DNA of 62,765 nt from positions 1 through 62,765 of the forward strand of contig JAFTQB010000012.1 of NCBI GenBank assembly GCA_017462985.1. The letters are read 5' to 3'. Source of the stretch: Clostridia bacterium. Its GTDB lineage: Bacteria; Bacillota; Clostridia; Christensenellales; Borkfalkiaceae. A program made the translations under genes and the position numbers. The notes beneath the pieces are model-generated. The model searched no databases. It worked only from the letters and a program-made list of their open reading frames with translations, and was not told the origin of the DNA. This document shows, piece after piece, positions 7,913 to 14,647 of the stretch. How positions within the stretch are numbered: the first letter of the stretch is position 1; every line of letters begins with the position of its first letter.

Positions 7913-8815
7913 ATGGAAGAAACAGAAAATATCCGTTCCGAAAACGGCGGAAAACACCGCGGCAGACGCCGCCGTCATAAGCGCGGCAACGGCGGGAACG
8001 GGCAAAACAATCAACAAAATCAAAATGCTCAAAATCAGCAAAAGCCGGCGCAGCCGCAGGGAAATCAGCAGCCGCAACAAAACGCTCAGAATAAAAAGCC
8101 GCAGCAAAAACCTCAGCCGCAGCCCCAAAACCAACAGCAAAACAATCAAAAGAAGAACGGGCAGAAAGGCGGGCAAAAGAACGGCAAGAACGAGCAACAA
8201 AACCGCAAGGATACCTACGTATATACCCTTGACGGGAATTTGTATATCAACTTGACGAACAAATGCTCCAACGGTTGCGATTTTTGCGTGCGCAACGACC
8301 GCACGAGCTACTAAGGCTATTATTTATGGTTGCAAAAGGGCGATCCTACGGCGGAAAAGGTGATCGCCGCGATCAACGGCTTGGGGGACTTGAAGCGGTT
8401 TAAAGAAGCGGTATTTTGCGGCTTTGGCGAACCCACCTACAAGGTTGCGGAAATGCTTGCGATTTGCGATTATCTGCACGAAAAAGGGATTCCTACCCGT
8501 TTGAATACCAACGGGCAAGGCAACTTGATTAATAAGCGGGATATCGTGCCCGAGCTTGCAGGTAAGCTTGATCTGATCAATATTTCGCTCAACGCTTCTT
8601 GCTACGAAAAATATCAAAAGATCTGCCGTTCGCAGTTCCGCGAGGCGGGCTTCGACAGCATGCTCGAATTTGCGAAGCTTTGCAAAAAGAAAGGGCTGAA
8701 CGTGCGCTTTTCTATCGTGGACTGTATCGGCGCGGAAGAGGTGGAAGCGTGCAAACGCTTGGCGGCGAGCTTGAATATCCCCCTCTATATTCGTGATTAT
8801 ATCACCGATTCTTAA
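7913..8815 (+). pseudogene. TatD-linked radical SAM protein interrupted by an in-frame TAA
   Basis: The frame codes for a 299-residue protein if the TAA at 8312-8314 is ignored. Residues 1 to about 100 form a basic Gln/Asn/Lys-rich low-complexity extension. The radical SAM core follows with TYVYTLDGNLYINLTNKCSN and the cluster motif CSNGCDFC (Cx3Cx2C). The stop falls nine residues after the last cluster cysteine, and the same frame resumes at once with GYYLWLQKGDPTAEKV, FCGFGEPTYK (the GGEPT-like SAM site) and LNTNGQGN. No new start or ribosome site lies after the stop. The break could be real inactivation, readthrough or a sequence error. The biochemical role of this family is not established. 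The start at 7913 avoids a TTG inside tatD. Confidence 0.75.
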
Positions 8816-8821
8816 AAGGTT

Positions 8822-9574
8822 ATGACATTAAAAGAACGCATAGAATTGGAAAAAGCGGAAATGACTCCGCTTAGAAGAAAAGTGAATTATTTGCTCGTTC
8901 CCGCATATCTCGTCGTTGCCGCGCTTACGCTTGCGGTGATGATCGTTGCGGGTACGCAAGAAATTTGGTGGCTGTTCGCCGTGTGCGGCGGCGTGTTTGC
9001 GGTAAGTTCGGCGGCGTGCCTGACGTTAGGTCTTTTGACAGCGAAAAAGGAACGGCAAGCGGAACTGGCGCATTGGTCTTTTTTATGGGAAGACCCCGCG
9101 CCGTTTGAGGGCGAGCGGCTGAATACCGTCGACGAAGAAACGGGCATTGCTTTTACGGTTGACAAAAGCGGGTTGACCGTTCGTTACCCCAACGCGGGCG
9201 AGCAGGTATTTGAAGAAGCGGACGAGGGAACGGAGTTTTTCGCGTGGGACGATCTTGGATTGATGATCGCCACCGATAATTTCGCGCGGCGAATCCGTAT
9301 AGCTATCGCGGCGGCGGATATACGGCTTCAAAGCGTGGACGCGGAAGCCGAGCCGATGGAAGATACTTTGTTTTTTCTGCCCCTCGATCGCGAATTGTTT
9401 TCCGCTATGCACGCGTTCGGCTTGGAAGAAAAATTGCCCATCGAGCTTTTGTATATCAAATACAATCCCAAAGACGCGATCGTGCAAATTTTAGATTACG
9501 GCCATATCAAGGTGATGCGGAATAAGAAAACAGGCAAAGTTTTCGTGGACGAAGAGGGCGAATTTTTAGGGTAA
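8822..9574 (+). CDS. Two-helix membrane protein of unknown function
   Basis: This 250-residue protein has two adjacent transmembrane helices (about residues 25-72: LLVPAYLVVAALTLAVMIVA and LFAVCGGVFAVSSAACLTLG) and a ~175-residue soluble C-terminal domain. That domain is predicted cytosolic or surface-facing, rich in beta-strand-like and acidic stretches. I recognise no family or catalytic motif. It lies six bases after the radical SAM stop and six before ksgA, so it is part of the metG-ksgA run. The C-terminal half ends VMRNKKTGKVFVDEEGEFLG. Confidence 0.75.
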   Translation: MTLKERIELEKAEMTPLRRKVNYLLVPAYLVVAALTLAVMIVAGTQEIWWLFAVCGGVFAVSSAACLTLGLLTAKKERQAELAHWSFLWEDPAPFEGERLNTVDEETGIAFTVDKSGLTVRYPNAGEQVFEEADEGTEFFAWDDLGLMIATDNFARRIRIAIAAADIRLQSVDAEAEPMEDTLFFLPLDRELFSAMHAFGLEEKLPIELLYIKYNPKDAIVQILDYGHIKVMRNKKTGKVFVDEEGEFLG

Positions 9575-9580
9575 AAGAGC

Positions 9581-10417
9581 ATGGAATTAAAAAGTATTCT
9601 CGAAAAGCACGGCTTTCACTTTAAAAAGCAGTTCGGTCAAAATTTCATTTCCGATAAAAATTTACTCGATAGCATCGTCGCGGCAAGCGGCGTAGACGAA
9701 AATACTACGGTGGTAGAGATCGGTTGCGGCGCGGGCACGCTCACGCGGGCGCTTGCGGAAAAAGCGAAAAAGGTATACGCGTTCGATATCGATACGGCGC
9801 TTCAACCCGTTTTGGCGGAAACGCTTGCGGGGCTTGAAAACGTAGAAGTCATTTTCCGTGATTTTTCCAAGGTCGATTTAAAGGAATTGGAATCGGAGAT
9901 CGGAGAATATACCGTGGTTGCCAATCTTCCCTATTACGTTACCACGCCGCTCGTTACCAAGCTCTTGGAAGAAAGCGACAAGGTGCAGGGGATTTCGGTG
10001 ATGGTGCAAGAGGAAGTGGCGGAACGCTTCGCCGCGCGGGAAAATACCCCTGAATACGGCGCGATCACGGCGGCGATCGCCTTAAAGGGCGAAGCCAAAA
10101 TTGTAAAACGCGTTTCCAGAAATCTTTTCTATCCCCGCCCGAACGTGGATTCGGCGGTGGTAAAAATCACTTTCGATCGGGGCAGAGTTGCGGTGAAAAG
10201 CGAAAAAGCCTATCGCCAAACGGTGAAGTGCGCCTTTTTGAACAGAAGAAAAACCTTGGAAAACAACCTCGTCAATTATTTCTCGCTCACGCGCGAGCAG
10301 GCAAAGGAAATTCTTTCGCTGGCGGGCGTGGAAGAAAAAGCGCGCGGGGAAACGCTTTCCCCTCAGCGGCTCGCCACGTTATCCGACCTCTTGTTGGAAA
10401 GGGGATTGATTAAATGA
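9581..10417 (+). CDS. ksgA: 16S rRNA (adenine(1518)-N(6)/adenine(1519)-N(6))-dimethyltransferase
   Basis: This 278-residue RsmA/KsgA enzyme dimethylates two adjacent adenines near the 3' end of 16S rRNA late in 30S assembly. The Rossmann motif EIGCGAGTLTRAL, the catalytic NLPYYVTTPL (NLPY) and the N-terminal FKKQFGQNFISD are all present. The C-terminal helical domain includes CAFLNRRKTLENNL. Length and order are standard. It is the last gene of the metG run and is followed directly by a terminator. Confidence 0.97.
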   Translation: MELKSILEKHGFHFKKQFGQNFISDKNLLDSIVAASGVDENTTVVEIGCGAGTLTRALAEKAKKVYAFDIDTALQPVLAETLAGLENVEVIFRDFSKVDLKELESEIGEYTVVANLPYYVTTPLVTKLLEESDKVQGISVMVQEEVAERFAARENTPEYGAITAAIALKGEAKIVKRVSRNLFYPRPNVDSAVVKITFDRGRVAVKSEKAYRQTVKCAFLNRRKTLENNLVNYFSLTREQAKEILSLAGVEEKARGETLSPQRLATLSDLLLERGLIK

Positions 10418-10418
10418 T

Positions 10419-10452
10419 AAAAAGCTTCCAAATGGGAGCTTTTCTTTTTTTC
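10419..10452 (+). terminator. Terminator after ksgA
   Basis: An AAAAGCTTCC / GGGAGCTTTT hairpin with an AAAT loop is followed by CTTTTTT immediately after the ksgA stop. Confidence 0.85.
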
Positions 10453-10474
10453 TAAAATTTGCATAATCATATCC

Positions 10475-10503
10475 TTGACAACACATAATATATTTGATAT
10501 AAT
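10475..10503 (+). promoter_or_regulatory. Strong promoter of the gpx-marR unit
   Basis: A perfect TTGACA, a 17-base AT-rich spacer and a perfect TATAAT. The glutathione peroxidase start is 46 bases downstream. Confidence 0.9.
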
Positions 10504-10506
10504 TTA

Positions 10507-10529
10507 ATTGTATTCAATCGAATATCAAT
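10507..10529. promoter_or_regulatory. Inverted-repeat operator overlapping the gpx transcription start
   Basis: ATTGTATTC and GAATATCAAT form a near-palindrome directly after the -10 box, where transcription should begin. A MarR-type regulator is encoded in the same unit, so an autoregulatory, OhrR-like operator is the simplest reading. This is inferred from position and symmetry only. Confidence 0.55.
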
Positions 10530-10548
10530 AAAAATAAGGAGAAAAGGA

Positions 10549-11022
10549 ATGAGTATTTATGATTACAGCGTAAAAGACGCAAAAGGCAACGAAGTCAGCT
10601 TAACTTCTTATCAAGGCAAAGTGTTGTTAGTGGTGAACACGGCGACGGGCTGCGGTTTCACGCCGCAATACGAGGGATTACAGTCCCTTTATGAAAAATA
10701 CGGCAAAGACGGGCTGGAAATTCTCGATTTCCCCTGCAATCAATTCGGGCATCAAGCCCCGGGGACGGAAGACGAGATTGTTGATTTTTGTCAATCGCGC
10801 TACGGCGTAACTTTCAAGCAGTTTGCGAAAGTGGAAGTGAACGGCAAAAATGAAAGCCCCGTATTCACCTATTTAAAATCGCAAAAGGGAGGTTTTTTGG
10901 GGAGCAATATCAAATGGAACTTCACAAAATTCTTGCTTGATAGAGAGGGCAAGGTGGTAGGCAGGTATGCTCCCACGGTGAAACCCGAGGAAATTGAAGA
11001 AAAGATCAAGGAGCTGATTTAA
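10549..11022 (+). CDS. Glutathione peroxidase family thiol peroxidase (cysteine form)
   Basis: This 157-residue protein belongs to the GPx family, which reduces hydroperoxides; bacterial cysteine forms usually take electrons from thioredoxin. The active-site block NTATGCGFTPQYEGLQ carries cysteine, encoded by TGC, in place of selenocysteine. The second block LDFPCNQFGHQAPGT and the WNFTKFLLDREG motif complete the catalytic set (Cys, Gln, Trp, Asn). AAGGAG lies just before the ATG. It is cotranscribed with a MarR regulator four bases downstream and has its own strong promoter with a candidate operator, so induction by peroxide is likely. Confidence 0.93.
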   Translation: MSIYDYSVKDAKGNEVSLTSYQGKVLLVVNTATGCGFTPQYEGLQSLYEKYGKDGLEILDFPCNQFGHQAPGTEDEIVDFCQSRYGVTFKQFAKVEVNGKNESPVFTYLKSQKGGFLGSNIKWNFTKFLLDREGKVVGRYAPTVKPEEIEEKIKELI

Positions 11023-11026
11023 TCAA

Positions 11027-11470
11027 ATGACGAAAAAGGAAAATTACGAAAGCTTAAAGATTGCCAATCAACTCTGTTTTCCGCTGTACGCGGCGTCGAA
11101 AGAGGTGGTGAACAAATACCGCCCGTATTTGGACGAGCTGGATCTGACTTATACCCAATATATCACAATGATGGTGCTTTGGGAGGCGGGGCAGATCAAC
11201 GTAAAAGAGCTTGGAAAGCGGTTGTTCTTGGATTCGGGTACGCTCACGCCCGTTCTGAAAAATTTAGAAAAAAAGGGCTATCTTACGAGAAAGCGAAGCG
11301 ATACCGACGAAAGAATATTGTTCGTTTCTTTGACGGAAGCGGGCGAAGAGCTGAAATCGCGCGCTTTGCATATCCCCGCGAAGATTGTCTCTTGCGTAAA
11401 TTTGAGCGGCGAAGAAGCGGTAACGCTGTATACGCTTTTGTATAAAATTCTCGGGGCTATGGAAAATTAA
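11027..11470 (+). CDS. MarR/OhrR-type redox regulator
   Basis: This 147-residue winged-helix protein has the MarR layout: LYAASKEVVNKYRPYLDELD, TYTQYITMMVLWE and VKELGKRLFLDSGTLTPVLK (recognition helix), then the wing TRKRSDTDERILFVSLTE. The N-terminal LCFPLYA block resembles OhrR proteins, where the cysteine senses organic peroxides; a cysteine is present at about residue 15 (NQLCFPLYA). Pairing with a thiol peroxidase supports that role. It most likely represses its own unit through the palindrome at 10507-10529. A terminator follows at 11480. Confidence 0.87.
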   Translation: MTKKENYESLKIANQLCFPLYAASKEVVNKYRPYLDELDLTYTQYITMMVLWEAGQINVKELGKRLFLDSGTLTPVLKNLEKKGYLTRKRSDTDERILFVSLTEAGEELKSRALHIPAKIVSCVNLSGEEAVTLYTLLYKILGAMEN

Positions 11471-11479
11471 AAGAAAATT

Positions 11480-11513
11480 GGGGCTACGAAATTGATGATT
11501 GTAGCCCCTTTTT
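11480..11513 (+). terminator. Terminator of the gpx-marR unit
   Basis: GGGGCTAC and GTAGCCCC pair across a 13-base loop and are followed by T5. Confidence 0.9.
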
Positions 11514-11517
11514 CGCA

Positions 11518-11590
11518 CTGTCATCCCGAGGTTGCAATTCCGCTTCTTCCCCTGTTATTGCGAGCGATTTTAAGAGCGCGACAATCTTGT
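11518..11590. repeat. Two intergenic repeat copies related to the TGTCATTGCG element
   Basis: The segment holds a short degenerate copy (CTGTCATCCCGAGGTTGCAA) and then a longer copy that runs from CTGTTATTGCGAGCG to GCGCGACAATCT. The latter aligns closely with the left part of the element at 12115-12200. Confidence 0.5.
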
Positions 11591-11601
11591 AAAATACGGC
11601 A

Positions 11602-11636
11602 TAAAAATAATCCCCCTCGCAAAAAACGAGGGGGAT
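11602..11636 (-). terminator. Terminator of the XRE regulator gene
   Basis: Perfect ATCCCCCTCG / CGAGGGGGAT arms. Read on the minus strand the hairpin is followed by TATTTTTAT, directly after the stop of the XRE gene. Confidence 0.85.
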
Positions 11637-11641
11637 CAATT

Positions 11642-11854
11642 TTAATAATCGGTCAATCCCAATAAATAGTCGGCGGAAACGCCGAAAATAGAACAAAGCG
11701 CACGAATATCGTTTACGCAAGGCTCGCTCAATCCTTGCTCCCAGCTTGCTACGCCCGTTTCCGATTTATTCAACAGCTCGCCAAGCTTCTTTTGCGTAAG
11801 CCCCTTTTCTTTTCTCAATTCTTTAATTCGGTGTCTGATTTCATAAGTTTTCAT
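11642..11854 (-). CDS. Small XRE-family transcriptional regulator
   Basis: This 70-residue protein is a single Cro/C1-type helix-turn-helix domain: IRHRIKELRKEKGLTQKKLG, then LLNKSETGVASWEQGLSEPC for the recognition helix, ending in VSADYLLGLTDY. It probably dimerises and acts as a repressor. A perfect 10+10 palindrome lies 27 bases upstream, between this gene and a strong promoter facing the other way. Control of a divergent short transcript plus autorepression is therefore likely. It has its own terminator and no partner protein of normal size. Confidence 0.87.
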   Translation of the reverse strand: MKTYEIRHRIKELRKEKGLTQKKLGELLNKSETGVASWEQGLSEPCVNDIRALCSIFGVSADYLLGLTDY

Positions 11855-11880
11855 ACTTATATTTTACAAAATAATACGAA

Positions 11881-11903
11881 AAATTAGTAGAAACTACTAA
11901 TTT
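11881..11903. promoter_or_regulatory. Perfect palindromic operator upstream of the XRE gene
   Basis: AAATTAGTAG and CTACTAATTT are exact reverse complements around AAA. The site lies just before the rightward promoter at 11908 and upstream of the leftward XRE gene, the classic position for a divergent operator. Confidence 0.75.
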
Positions 11904-11907
11904 TTAG

Positions 11908-11936
11908 TTGACATTGCGAGAATTTAGCGGTAAAAT
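11908..11936 (+). promoter_or_regulatory. Strong rightward promoter with no ordinary gene behind it
   Basis: TTGACA, 17 bases, then TAAAAT. The next plus-strand gene of normal size is more than 1.5 kb away. Confidence 0.75.
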
Positions 11937-11941
11937 CAATA

Positions 11942-12018
11942 ATGTATTACGACACGCGCAAAGCAAATATTATTTCGAGGGATAAAAAGAAGCTCTAAAG
12001 CGTCATCTTCTTTTTTAA
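11942..12018 (+). ncRNA. Candidate short transcript (sRNA or 18-codon ORF) behind the orphan promoter
   Basis: A transcript from the 11908 promoter would begin near 11942 and could end at the weak AAAAAGAAG / CTTCTTTTTT hairpin at about 11986-12018. It contains an 18-codon frame, 11942-11998, beginning MYYDTRKANI, but with essentially no leader and no ribosome site. A small RNA, a leaderless peptide or a leftover from a deleted gene are all possible. Confidence 0.35.
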
Positions 12019-12114
12019 GCCTTTTCATGCAAAAAGTAGGCGTTGTCTAATATTGGAAAGCTCGAATAGGTTTCGGGCTTTCATTTTTATCGCTTTAAGC
12101 GGCGTTTCCGCGCC

Positions 12115-12200
12115 TGTCATTGCGAGCGAGTTTACGAGCGTGGCAATCTCATAGAAAATAGGCATTATTTCAGCGGCGGCTACGCCGCCGCGCAATGACA
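12115..12200. mobile_element. 86-bp MITE-like element with 10-bp terminal inverted repeats
   Basis: The ends TGTCATTGCG and CGCAATGACA are perfect inverted repeats. Between them lie a degenerate GCGAG...GCAATCT half and a GCGGCGGC / GCCGCCGC hairpin. Related partial copies occur at 1450-1486 and 11518-11590. No target duplication could be confirmed by eye. Confidence 0.5.
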
Positions 12201-12304
12201 ATAAGGACATATGCGGAAGCTGCTGAAAAGCGCAACTGAAAACGACTGCTTGGGGCGCAGGCTCTGCGCGTGCGAGCAAAGAATAAATGAAATACAATAA
12301 AGAA

Positions 12305-12341
12305 GATCGGGGTTACGAAAGCTTGGTTCGTAACCCCGATC
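12305..12341 (-). terminator. Terminator of the small-protein unit
   Basis: A 15-bp perfect stem, GATCGGGGTTACGAA / TTCGTAACCCCGATC, is followed on the minus strand by TTCTTTATT, three bases beyond the stop of the 12344 gene. Confidence 0.85.
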
Positions 12342-12343
12342 CC

Positions 12344-12499
12344 TTATAAGTCGTCTGCGTCCTGCACGGGCTTTTCCCATCTGTTTTTTGGCACGCCCGT
12401 ATAACTTCCGTTCATGTCGGTATCCGATTGATTTTCGAATAAGTTGAGCGCCGTTTGGGTAGGAGCAGGTACGCGTTCACGGCGTTTTTTATTCGCCAT
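12344..12499 (-). CDS. Small acidic-tailed hypothetical protein (51 residues)
   Basis: The frame starts MANKKRRERVPAPTQTALNL and ends in a PVQDADDL tail. The chosen ATG has AAGGA upstream and overlaps by 11 bases the end of the preceding 39-residue gene, so the two are translationally coupled. The basic head, the central NGSYTG motif and the acidic tail look like a conserved short clostridial protein, but I cannot name the family. Synthesis during sporulation is possible but not shown. Confidence 0.65.
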   Translation of the reverse strand: MANKKRRERVPAPTQTALNLFENQSDTDMNGSYTGVPKNRWEKPVQDADDL

Positions 12500-12608
12500 A
12501 TTCGTTGTTTTCCTTCTTGCTCTTGCAAGCCTTGTTACCGCAAGCCTTGTTGCCGCAAGCATTCGTCTTGTTTTGTTGTTTGTTCTGATTTTGTTGCTTG
12601 TTTTTCAT
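12489..12608 (-). CDS. Tiny Gln/Asn/Lys-rich protein with a repeated Cys motif (39 residues)
   Basis: An ideal AAGGAGGG lies 8 bases before the ATG at 12608, which makes this frame credible despite its size. The peptide begins MKNKQQNQNKQQNKTNACGN, and its C-terminal half repeats ACGNK, ACGNK, ACKSK, giving three evenly spaced cysteines. No family is recognised. The regular cysteines could bind a metal or cross-link in a spore or cell-surface layer; this is only a guess. It overlaps the next gene by 11 bases, and both end at the terminator at 12305. Confidence 0.65.
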   Translation of the reverse strand: MKNKQQNQNKQQNKTNACGNKACGNKACKSKKENNEYGE

Positions 12609-12659
12609 TCTTGTTTCCCTCCTTATATTTTTTAAAGGCTTCGCCCGAAAGAGCTTCGG

Positions 12660-13256
12660 TTATTGCCTAATGCCTTCAAAGGGAAGGTGCAGATCCACGT
12701 ATCCTTGCTCCGCTTTGCAAAGAGGACAAATTTTCCAAGCCTCTTTTCCTACGTGCATATATCCGCATTCGCTACAAATCCAAAGGATGGGCGAATCGTT
12801 TTTATACAGCGTACCGTCTTTTACGGCGCCGCTTAAATACTTAAATACCGCTTCGTGATGTTTTTCCACTTCCGCGATCATTGTAAAAAGCGCCGCTACG
12901 TCGTCAAATCCTTCTTTTTTTGCAATTGCCGCAAACGAAGGATAGATTTCCTTAGATTCGCTTTTTTCATCGCCTTCGGCAAATTTCAAGCCTTCGACGA
13001 GCGTGCCCAAATGGAACGGATAGGTGGCGTCGATCAAAACGTCCTCTTTATTTCCGCCCAGCTCGATAAATTTATTGAAAAACTGCGTTGCGTGTACCGT
13101 TTCGTTTTTTGCAATTACGCGAATGGCGTCCGAAAGCGTTTTCAACTGTTCTTGCATAGCGAGCTTTGCGATCATTTGATACCGCATACCCGCTTGACAT
13201 TCCCCCGCAAACGCACGGGCAAGATTTTGGTAAGTCTGTGTTTTTTCAAATTGCAT
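12660..13256 (-). CDS. rbr: Rubrerythrin
   Basis: This 198-residue protein combines an N-terminal ferritin-like diiron domain with a C-terminal rubredoxin-type iron site. Diiron ligands are seen in AGECQAGMRYQMIA, AKNETVHATQFF and IAEVEKHHEAVFKYL. The rubredoxin knuckles are CSECGYMHVGK and CPLCKAEQGY. Rubrerythrins reduce hydrogen peroxide in anaerobes, taking electrons from rubredoxin or NADH systems. AAGGAG precedes the ATG. It fits the oxidative-stress theme of nearby gpx-marR and the Fur-family gene at 17173. Confidence 0.95.
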   Translation of the reverse strand: MQFEKTQTYQNLARAFAGECQAGMRYQMIAKLAMQEQLKTLSDAIRVIAKNETVHATQFFNKFIELGGNKEDVLIDATYPFHLGTLVEGLKFAEGDEKSESKEIYPSFAAIAKKEGFDDVAALFTMIAEVEKHHEAVFKYLSGAVKDGTLYKNDSPILWICSECGYMHVGKEAWKICPLCKAEQGYVDLHLPFEGIRQ

Positions 13257-13498
13257 AACCGTTTCTCCTTAAAAGGCATTGCCTTCAAAGTTTATTGTGT
13301 TCATTCCGTTCCTGCCTATGCGATTTTTTCTTTTCCAAAGTATGGAAAACGCTTGCGTTTACAAGCTAAAAAGTGTACAATAATAAAAGGCTCTGTCCCA
13401 ATCCTCGGTTGGACGCTAAATATAAAATGCGGCGGATCGCTTTCGCGAAGCAACCGTTGATTGTGCCGTCGCCGAAAAAGAGATTTTAGAGGTGTAAA

Positions 13499-14002
13499 AT
13501 GTTTCACGTGGTGTTGGTAGAACCGGAAATTCCCCAAAACGCAGGCAATATCGCGCGCACTTGCGCGGCGACGGGTACGGCTTTGCATATGATCCGTCCG
13601 CTCGGCTTCGAGGTATCGGATAAATATTTGAAGCGCGCGGGGCTGGATTATTGGAACTTGGTGGATATTTCCTATTACGACAGCTTTTTGCAGCTCAAAG
13701 AAAAATATCCGAGCGCACGGTTTTTCTTTTTCACTACAAAGGCTCGCCACCGTCATAGCGACGTCGCGTTTCAGGACGGGGATTTTTTGGTGTTCGGCAA
13801 AGAAACCAAAGGCTTGCCCGAGGAGCTTTTGATGCAAAACGAAGAAACCTGCTTGCGGATCCCCATGGACGCGCGGGCGCGTTCTTTGAATTAGAGCAAT
13901 TCGGTGGCGATCGCCGTTTACGAAGCGCTTCGGCAAACGGATTTTCAAGGGCTTTTGGAAGAGGGCGAGCTGCACGATCACAGTTGGAACGATCTGCTTT
14001 AA
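13499..14002 (+). pseudogene. trmL: tRNA (cytidine(34)-2'-O)-methyltransferase TrmL with an in-frame TAG
   Basis: The frame gives a 166-residue SPOUT-family protein apart from a TAG at 13892-13894. TrmL 2'-O-methylates the wobble base of certain tRNA-Leu species. Family blocks are intact on both sides: FHVVLVEPEIPQNAGNIART, LDYWNLVDI and VFGKETKGLPEELL before, and SNSVAIAVYEALRQTDF after. The stop sits inside the knot motif RSLN-x-SNSVA, where other TrmL proteins have leucine (TTG is one change from TAG). The frame resumes immediately, with no new start. AGAGGTG precedes the ATG. It may be a recent null allele, a readthrough gene or a sequence error. Confidence 0.85.
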
Positions 14003-14070
14003 AAAGGATAGTATAAAAAAAATATATTCCGTCAATAACTTTCGTGTCAAATCACGGAGGTTATTTTTTT

Positions 14071-14616
14071 ATGAAAAAGTTTTGCATAATTTTTTTGCTT
14101 TCCATCATAATAAGTGTAACGGCTATCGGGCTTTTCGGCGGAAACGACGGGGGCAGGGATGAAGTGAACGGGGATTATATCCGTATCCATATCCGCGCCG
14201 ATTCCAACGACGGGGAAGCGCAAGCGGTAAAATACGCGGTGCGCGACGAGCTTGTGAAAACGCTCACGCCCATCGTTGCCGAATGCGAAAGCTTCGAAAA
14301 AGCCAAGCAAACGCTGAAAAGCAGCGAAGCTTTGCTTTCGGCGGCGGCGACGAAAACGCTAAAAGATCGCGGTTTTTCCTACGGCGCGACGGCAACTTTG
14401 AAAACGGAGTATTTCCCCACGCGAAAATACGGAGATTTGGTGCTTGCTTCGGGGGAATATCTCGCGCTCGTGGTAGAGCTTGGCTCGGCGCAGGGGCAAA
14501 ATTGGTGGTGTGTAATCTATCCTCCGCTTTGCTTTGCGGGTCAGGCGAATACGCCCGTTACCTATAAAAGCAAAATCGCGGAGATCATCGAGGAGTGGCG
14601 GCGTTCGCACGGTTGA
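14071..14616 (+). CDS. spoIIR: Stage II sporulation protein R
   Basis: This 181-residue protein starts with a signal-like hydrophobic segment (KKFCIIFLLSIIISVTAIGL) after GGAGG. It contains family blocks DYIRIHIRADSNDGEAQAVK and NWWCVIYPPLCF. SpoIIR is made in the forespore, is exported to the intermembrane space, and triggers SpoIIGA to process pro-sigma-E in the mother cell. The protein is shorter than the Bacillus homologue, as is common in Clostridia. It sits directly upstream of sleB and ypeB, making a sporulation/germination block. An earlier in-frame ATG at 14044 lacks a ribosome site. Confidence 0.9.
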   Translation: MKKFCIIFLLSIIISVTAIGLFGGNDGGRDEVNGDYIRIHIRADSNDGEAQAVKYAVRDELVKTLTPIVAECESFEKAKQTLKSSEALLSAAATKTLKDRGFSYGATATLKTEYFPTRKYGDLVLASGEYLALVVELGSAQGQNWWCVIYPPLCFAGQANTPVTYKSKIAEIIEEWRRSHG

Positions 14617-14647
14617 GAAGCTTTCGTACATAGGAGGAAGACGGTAT

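Larger units (their letters stand above)
11855..12343. other. Gene-poor region with operator, promoter, short transcript and repeat element
   Basis: This 489-base stretch has no ordinary gene. From left to right it holds a perfect palindrome, a consensus promoter, a candidate short transcript ending in a weak hairpin, the 86-bp inverted-repeat element, and the terminator of the next minus-strand unit. Confidence 0.7.

Noticed and set aside
10549-10800. Selenoprotein version of glutathione peroxidase
   Set aside because: The active-site codon is TGC (cysteine), and no TGA is in frame.
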